This document shows, one piece after another, positions 13,483 through 17,844 of a DNA stretch of 17,844 nucleotides. This DNA comes from Geodermatophilaceae bacterium (GTDB taxonomy: Bacteria > Actinomycetota > Actinomycetes > Mycobacteriales > Geodermatophilaceae): positions 1-17,844 of the forward strand of contig JACCSC010000158.1 of NCBI GenBank assembly GCA_013813215.1. Reading direction: 5' to 3'. Numbering within the stretch: the first letter of the stretch is position 1; each line of letters starts with the position of its first letter. A program made the translations under genes and the position numbers. Below the pieces are notes generated by a model. That model made no database searches, had not been told where the DNA came from, and saw nothing but the letters and a program-made list of their open reading frames with translations.

Positions 13483-14390
13483 ATGAGCGAGTGCAAGGCA
13501 ATCGCCGTAGACCTTCAAGATCGCCGTGGACGCCGATCCTGGCCGGAGCGTGCCCCTGGTGCTGGCTGGGAGCAGGGAACCGATCTGGATTATCTCCGAG
13601 CGGTCATGACCTACTGGGCGGAAACTTCGACTGGCGAGACGAGGACTGGCTCGATTCGGTGAACCACTACCGCGGGGTGATCGCCGACGTAGGAATTCTT
13701 CGTCCACCAACGCGCTTCGAGCGGGCAAGGCATTCCGCTCGTGCTCACGCACGGCTGGCCCAGCAGCTTCGTCGAGCACCTCCCGCTCGTGCCGCTGTTG
13801 ACCGATCCGGGCGCGCACGGCATCGACGGTTCCGGTTCGACGTCGTCATCGCGTCGTTGCCTGGCTACGAATTCTCCGGCCGGCCCGCACGAACCGGCGG
13901 CACGTCTCGGTACACGGCACGACTGTGGCACAGCCTGATGCGCGGCTTGGGGCACGATCGGTATGGGACACGGCACTGGTCCGAGGCGGACCGTGGATAT
14001 GGCGCGTCCAGTCGACGAGACCGCCGACCGTCGGCTACGGGCTCAACGACTCACTGGCCGGGCTGGCGGCATGGGTACTGGAGAAGTGGCGGGTCTGGTC
14101 GGATTGCGGGGGAGACCTCGAGAGCCGTTTCTCTCGCAACTTCCTACTGACGAACCTGACCCTGTAGGGGCCACCCCGTCGATCATCTCGTCGATGCCAA
14201 CGGCAATCGCCGTATTCGCCAACCAGTTCATCCACGACGGCACGCCACCACCCGGGAGTGGGCTTATGACGTACGTCGGTGGACGCCGATGTCGAGTGGT
14301 GACCACTTGTCGGCAGCCGAGGAGCCGAACCTTCTGGCCGCCGACATCGCCGCCTTCTTCACAGATCTGCGAGAAAGCCAGCTTGAGTAG
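13483..14390 (+). pseudogene. Epoxide hydrolase-type alpha/beta hydrolase, decayed
   Basis: Pieces of one epoxide-hydrolase-like protein appear in order but in different frames. Frame 1: WPERAPGAGWEQGTDLDYLRAV. After a one-base loss near 13623, frame 0: FDWRDEDWLDSVNHYRGVIADV. After a one-base gain near 13692, frame 1: FFVHQRASSGQGIPLVLTHGWPSSF, the oxyanion motif HGWP. After a shift near 13825, frame 0: FDVVIASLPGYEFSGRP and RLWHSLMRGLGHDRYG. Then frame 2: GYGLNDSLAGLAAWVLEKWR up to a TAG at 14165. Then PTAIAVF, and REWAYDVRRWTPM with AADIAAFFTDL ending at TAG 14388-14390. The nucleophile region and much of the cap between DRYG and GYGLNDS are missing, so it cannot work. The family hydrolyses epoxides using a nucleophilic Asp. 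Confidence 0.85.
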
Positions 14391-14406
14391 TGGCCGGGTG
14401 GAGTTA

Positions 14407-14433
14407 GACCAGGACGTTGACAACGGCCTGGTC
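14407..14433. terminator. Hairpin between hydrolase pseudogene and O-methyltransferase
   Basis: GACCAGG (14407-14413) pairs with CCTGGTC (14427-14433). An inner CGTT/AACG stem continues across one A-G mismatch, leaving a 3-nt loop. It sits exactly between convergent genes, next to the methyltransferase stop at 14434. A bidirectional terminator is likely, without a strong U-tract. Confidence 0.6.
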
Positions 14434-15420
14434 CTACACAGGGGTGGCTTCGACGATCCGCATCGGGCTGGCAGTTTCGGTTACCCGATCGAGCCGGAAA
14501 CCCGCTTGCTCCAGCAACGCGCTCAGTTGGCTCGCGGTACGTTCCCGACCTCCCGTCACAGTCAGCATGATCAGGTCCAGGGTTGCAGCGCGCGGGTCGT
14601 TGTGGTCAGCGGGTAGCACTCCCTCGATGACCAGGAGGGTGGAATCCGCATGGGCCGCACGCCGGATCGCGGCCAGGATCGCCACGCACTCCTTGTCCGG
14701 CCAGTCGTGGAGGACCTCCATCAGCACGTAGGCATGCGCGGCGGGGAGAGCGTCCTTGAAGAAGTCGCCAGCGGTTGCCCGCATTCGTGGGTGCTCGACG
14801 TCCAGGCTGTCGATCACCTCAGGCAGGTCGAACAGGATGCCCTCGGTGTCGGCAGCGACGTCGAGCACCGCCCGTAAGAGATGCCCACGGCCGCCACCGA
14901 TGTCGGCGATCGTCCGGTACGGCCGGAAATCGAAGGCATCGACTACGGCAGCACCTTCTGCGCCTGCCTTCGCGGTCATGGCTCGCCCGAATATCTCCCC
15001 ATCGCTCGGGTGATCCTGCAGATGTGCCCAAAGGCCCTGCGGTTCCAGTACTTCAAGGGCCGGCCGGCCGGTGCGGACGGAGTGTCCGAGCTCGGTGATG
15101 CTGCCCCAGATGATCGGCAAGCCCATCATCTGCAGGAACGGTCGCATCGTCATCGGGTGGTCACTACACAACAGCCGGGACGACGCCGTGTGTCCGAACG
15201 TGCCATCCCGGTGGTCGAAGATCCCATGAGCGGCAAGGAGACTCATGACGCGGCCGAGTGCGTCAGCATCCACACCGCATGCGGACGCCAGTTCAGCTGC
15301 TGGCACCCGCGAATCGTCAATCCAGTCGGCAACTCCGCGGTCGGCTACCACGTGGACGCACCGGGCTGCTAAGCCGGCGGTGGCCAACGTCCAGACGAGC
15401 TCATGCGGTTGCTGCGTCAT
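14434..15420 (-). CDS. O-methyltransferase (Methyltransf_2 family, SAM-dependent)
   Basis: A 328-aa protein starting at the ATG at 15418-15420. The N-terminal third is the winged-helix dimerisation domain (VADRGVADWIDD, VDADALGRVMSLLAAHGIF). The C-terminal domain has ADIGGGRGHLLRAVLD (172-187, SAM motif I), GILFDLPEVI (194-203) and VLMEVLHDWPDKECVAIL (232-249). In the last, His238 is the catalytic base position of plant-type and bacterial polyketide O-methyltransferases. VIEGVLP and LDLIMLTVTGGRERT follow as usual. It probably methylates a hydroxyl on an aromatic or polyketide-like small molecule. Its start overlaps the NmrA-like stop by 4 bp, so it is the distal gene of that operon. Confidence 0.9.
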   Translation of the reverse strand: MTQQPHELVWTLATAGLAARCVHVVADRGVADWIDDSRVPAAELASACGVDADALGRVMSLLAAHGIFDHRDGTFGHTASSRLLCSDHPMTMRPFLQMMGLPIIWGSITELGHSVRTGRPALEVLEPQGLWAHLQDHPSDGEIFGRAMTAKAGAEGAAVVDAFDFRPYRTIADIGGGRGHLLRAVLDVAADTEGILFDLPEVIDSLDVEHPRMRATAGDFFKDALPAAHAYVLMEVLHDWPDKECVAILAAIRRAAHADSTLLVIEGVLPADHNDPRAATLDLIMLTVTGGRERTASQLSALLEQAGFRLDRVTETASPMRIVEATPV

Positions 15421-16400
15421 CGTGCCGCCTCATACGCGGTGCCAGCCGCCATGCGGCTGCGGTCTCTCGCGGCAGCGACCCATTCCGCGAAGGTCTGCAG
15501 CCGTGGATTGAGCGCACGGGTGAGTCCGATGTCGTAGTGCGCGCAGTAGTCCTCGTTGTCCTCGGTCGTGATCTGGAACATGTTCGCGATCGCGTCGGCG
15601 CCCGGAACCGGGGCAGCCCGCAGAGCGGCAAGAGGAATGTCGTTGTAGCGCACCGTCTCACCGAGCGCCTCAGACAGCCCGGCGGCCAACTCGGTCGCGG
15701 TGAGGTGTTCGGCCGCCAACCCGACCGACCGGCCGACGAAATCCGACCCTGCCTTGAAGATCGCATAGGCACACCGACCGAGGTCCTCTGCTGGTATTCC
15801 GGGGAGCTTGGCCGCACCGGCCGGCAGCGTGATGGCGAGTACGCCGTCCGGGCCCCGTTGCGGGAACTGAGGCGTGCCGGGGGCCAGGAGATTCTCCCAG
15901 AACATCGACGGCCCCACGAAGGTGGTTGCCACGCCGCTGTCGGTGAAGAAGTGGTCGGCCTGGGCTTTGCCATCCCAATGCGGCACCCGGTAGCCGCCCG
16001 GCAGGACGGGGAGAGAATCGCCGTGGCGTCGTGCCCAGGCGCTGCTGTCTTGTGAAGTGGACCAGATGACATGCCCGATGCCGGCTGCCTTGGCGGCCGC
16101 AGCCAGATTCGCGGCCTGCTCGAGCTCCTTCTCCGGAGAGAAGTGCTCGAAGAAGTTGGTCATGCAGAAGGCATTCGAAGCGCCCCGGAAGGCCTCGATG
16201 AGGCTTTTCTGGTCGTCGAGATCAGCCCGGACGACGTCTGCGCCCCGGTCGGCCAGCGCGCGGGCCGCATCCGTGGCAGGATTGCGCGTCACCGCGCGGC
16301 AGCTGTACCGACCCTCGGAATCGTCGAGGATCGCCCGGGCCAGACCACCACCCTGCTGGCCGGTCGCCCCCACGACCGCGATGGTCATCTTCTCGGTCAT
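15417..16400 (-). CDS. NmrA/HSCARG-like NAD(P)-binding protein
   Basis: A 327-aa protein starting at the ATG at 16398-16400. TIAVVGATGQQGGGLARAIL (6-25) is the GxxGxxG dinucleotide-binding turn of the atypical short-chain dehydrogenase fold. VRADLDDQKSLIEAFRGASNAFCMTNF then follows the NmrA-family pattern, with HVIWSTSQDSS in place of an active YxxxK motif. WDGKAQADHFF and PSMFWENLL are typical of HSCARG-like members. Such proteins act as NADP(H) sensors or as reductases. Overlaps of 4 bp on both sides show tight coupling to the small protein upstream and the O-methyltransferase downstream. Confidence 0.88.
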   Translation of the reverse strand: MTEKMTIAVVGATGQQGGGLARAILDDSEGRYSCRAVTRNPATDAARALADRGADVVRADLDDQKSLIEAFRGASNAFCMTNFFEHFSPEKELEQAANLAAAAKAAGIGHVIWSTSQDSSAWARRHGDSLPVLPGGYRVPHWDGKAQADHFFTDSGVATTFVGPSMFWENLLAPGTPQFPQRGPDGVLAITLPAGAAKLPGIPAEDLGRCAYAIFKAGSDFVGRSVGLAAEHLTATELAAGLSEALGETVRYNDIPLAALRAAPVPGADAIANMFQITTEDNEDYCAHYDIGLTRALNPRLQTFAEWVAAARDRSRMAAGTAYEAAR

Positions 16401-16696
16401 CGCGTTTCTCCCGATGCCGCGAGACCCCGCTGCAGATCATCGACGTTCATCACCGGGATGAACTCGACGGTTGCGTTTAAGGTCTGGAACAGCGGCTCCG
16501 CGATCACCGGGATCTGTGCGGGATCGCTGAGATCGAAGAAGAGGTAGCCCGTTCGCTTCCCATGCTCGGTACTGAAGTACTCCGCCTCGGGCTGAGTGCT
16601 CGCCGAGAGGGCCTGATTGATCTCGGCCATCTTCCCGGTACGCAGCGCCTCATTGGTCGCCTCGAGGCCCGCTTCCCACCGCAACAACATGCGCAT
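16397..16696 (-). CDS. Small DUF3303-like protein
   Basis: A 99-aa protein if ATG 16694-16696 is used; GTG 16705 would add three residues. AAGGAA at 16708-16713 is 11 nt from the ATG but only 2 nt from the GTG, and relatives begin MRMLL, so the ATG is preferred. Sequence features are MRMLLRWEAGLEATNEALR, EAEYFSTEHGKRTGYLFFDL and QIPVIAEPLFQTLNATVEFIPVM. This resembles the small ferredoxin-like alpha/beta family related to DUF3303, whose biochemical role is unknown. No signal peptide or membrane segment. It is the first gene of the three-gene operon with the NmrA-like protein and O-methyltransferase. Confidence 0.78.
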   Translation of the reverse strand: MRMLLRWEAGLEATNEALRTGKMAEINQALSASTQPEAEYFSTEHGKRTGYLFFDLSDPAQIPVIAEPLFQTLNATVEFIPVMNVDDLQRGLAASGETR

Positions 16697-16705
16697 GGTG
16701 TCCAC

Positions 16706-16807
16706 CGTTCCTTCTTGATGCGTAGTCCTGCCTCGTCGGGTGACGGGCAGCGCGAATCTAAGAACCCTGCGGCGGGGAAACGTCCGTGGAAGTACTCAAC
16801 CGGGTAC
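16706..16807 (-). promoter_or_regulatory. Leader region of the DUF3303-like/NmrA/O-methyltransferase operon
   Basis: About 100 bp between the LuxR stop and the operon start. An inverted repeat AAGTAC-N8-GTACTT at 16790-16809 just overlaps the LuxR stop codon. AAGGAA at 16708-16713 is the ribosome binding site. TTAGAT-like sequence midway could be a -10, but no matching -35 is convincing. The repeat may be a site for the adjacent LuxR regulator or a weak terminator. Confidence 0.35.
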
Positions 16808-17844
16808 TTATCTCCGTGCGTAGATCCACATGGCGATCTGACTCCGGTTGGCCAGGTCCAGCTTGGTGAGGATGTGCTGTACGTGGTTCTCAGCCGTGCG
16901 TTCGGACAGGAACAGCCGCACCGCGATCTCACGGTTCGTCATGCCTTGGGCAACCAGGTCCGCGACCTCTCGCTCCCGGGGCGTCAGCGCCGCGGACGCC
17001 TGACGGTCCAGTTCTTCGATCAGCCGAGCGGCCTTGGCGGCGATGGGGACCATCCGCAGGCTGCTGGCCCGCTTCATCGAACCGGCGACAAGTGAGCTTG
17101 CCCGCGCCGGATCACCGGCGCGGGCCCGACGTGCGAGCACGGCAGCCAGCTCGTACTGCGCTTCGACCTCGAAGCCGGCAGCGCCGTTCACCGCGCTTGC
17201 CTTCATCGCCTGCTCGAGGTCCACGACGGCGTCGTCCAGCTGATCCAAGTACGCCGCCGCGACGCCGAGCCAGAGCTCGACCGGGCCGAAGTACGAAATG
17301 GAACATGAGCCGCTGACCACGTGGTGACCACGGTAGGGATTGAGTAGCTCGTGCAGGCTGGCAACATCGTCGGAGGCATCCAAGGCCGCCGCGACACCGA
17401 CGCCGAACGCATAGGCGAAGAGCGTCGCGTGGTGCGTGGGCCGCCACTCGGCGACGGGGCCGAGGGAGCGATAGATCGAAGCGGCCTCGTCGAGTCGGCC
17501 GACCTGCGAGAGAACCCAAGCCGGGGCCAGTGCGCGGATCACGCCCTGGGTCGGGACGGCCTGCGCGTCCACCGGCGCCTGAGTCAATCCGTTGGCAGCA
17601 AGAGCTTCAGCGTCATAGCCGATGTGGTGACCCATTGACGCCAGGAGCGCGCTGCGGACAATCGGCGCCAGAGGGTGTCCGGTTGGAGCAAGGACGGCAA
17701 ATGCCTCCGCGGCGAGCCGGCCGGCCTCGTCGAAGCGGGCTTGTGCCTGTGCCAACAGGGCCTTGCACCGCAGTAGCTGCCACTGCGCCATCCTTCCGGG
17801 AGCTTCTTCGATGCACAGCGCCGCAGCATCGAGCATCCGGCCGG
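16808..17844 (-). CDS. LuxR-family transcriptional regulator (partial, N-terminus beyond window end)
   Basis: The frame is open at the right edge, so the N-terminus is missing; an internal ATG at 17834-17836 would give 342 aa but is unlikely to be the true start. The last 60 residues are a LuxR/GerE helix-turn-helix: LTPREREVADLVAQGMTNRE, IAVRLFLSERTAENHVQHIL, TKLDLANRSQIAMWIYARR. The 270 or so residues before it are alanine/leucine-rich helical repeats (RFDEAGRLAAEAFAVL, GRLDEAASIYRSLG, YLDQLDDAVVDLEQAM), a TPR-like array typical of large ATP-binding (LAL/MalT-like) LuxR regulators. An ATPase domain is therefore expected outside the window but is not seen. Its position just upstream of the small-protein/NmrA/O-methyltransferase operon, on the same strand, suggests it controls that operon. 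Confidence 0.88.
   Translation of the reverse strand, partial: GRMLDAAALCIEEAPGRMAQWQLLRCKALLAQAQARFDEAGRLAAEAFAVLAPTGHPLAPIVRSALLASMGHHIGYDAEALAANGLTQAPVDAQAVPTQGVIRALAPAWVLSQVGRLDEAASIYRSLGPVAEWRPTHHATLFAYAFGVGVAAALDASDDVASLHELLNPYRGHHVVSGSCSISYFGPVELWLGVAAAYLDQLDDAVVDLEQAMKASAVNGAAGFEVEAQYELAAVLARRARAGDPARASSLVAGSMKRASSLRMVPIAAKAARLIEELDRQASAALTPREREVADLVAQGMTNREIAVRLFLSERTAENHVQHILTKLDLANRSQIAMWIYARR

Noticed and set aside
1..17844. CRISPR arrays, tRNA/rRNA genes, insertion sequences, integrase or att sites
   Set aside because: No regularly spaced repeats, tRNA-like cloverleaf, transposase motifs or flanking terminal repeats were noticed on either strand.

Overview
The window reads as chromosome of a high-GC actinobacterium (Actinomycetota). 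GC-rich third positions, many GTG starts, GTGA/ATGA stop-start overlaps, two F420-type oxidoreductases, a PspC-like membrane protein and a ScyD/ScyE-type secreted protein all fit. I cannot fix the family or genus. All coordinates and residue numbers come from reading the sequence by eye; no database search was run.

Positions 1-7653 hold the most distinctive region, a divergent cluster around three paralogous ATP-grasp ligases. Leftward from the middle run a flavodoxin-like FMN reductase, ATP-grasp ligase B and ATP-grasp ligase A, which is cut by the window edge. Rightward run an APH(3')-like small-molecule kinase, ATP-grasp ligase C, a peptidase S51/cyanophycinase-like serine hydrolase, a Fes-like two-domain esterase and a compact esterase. 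Ligase C, the S51-like protein and the first esterase overlap by 4 bp each, and the second esterase follows after 16 bp, so they are probably one transcript. Several carboxylate-activating ligases beside hydrolases for peptide-like and ester bonds suggest synthesis, trimming and release of a small peptide-like or ester-linked metabolite or polymer. This is the best candidate here for an undescribed system.

Positions 7664-9190 carry a small SAM methyltransferase, a GNAT acetyltransferase broken by an exact 17-bp tandem duplication, and a single-domain PspC protein. They end at a long, nearly perfect hairpin that probably terminates transcription from both sides. Positions 9201-10932 run leftward: a secreted ScyD/ScyE-like beta-propeller protein and a RimJ/RimL-type acetyltransferase.

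Positions 10968-14390 run rightward: an LLM-class F420 oxidoreductase, a PPOX-class F420 oxidoreductase, a crotonase-family enzyme, then two decaying genes. These are a VapC-like PIN domain with a one-base frameshift and an epoxide-hydrolase-type alpha/beta hydrolase with several frameshifts and internal deletions. A second hairpin closes this block.

Positions 14434-17844 run leftward: a LuxR-type regulator (N-terminus outside the window), then a 99-aa small protein, an NmrA-like NAD(P)-binding protein and an O-methyltransferase. The last three overlap by 4 bp each, forming a compact operon probably controlled by the LuxR regulator.
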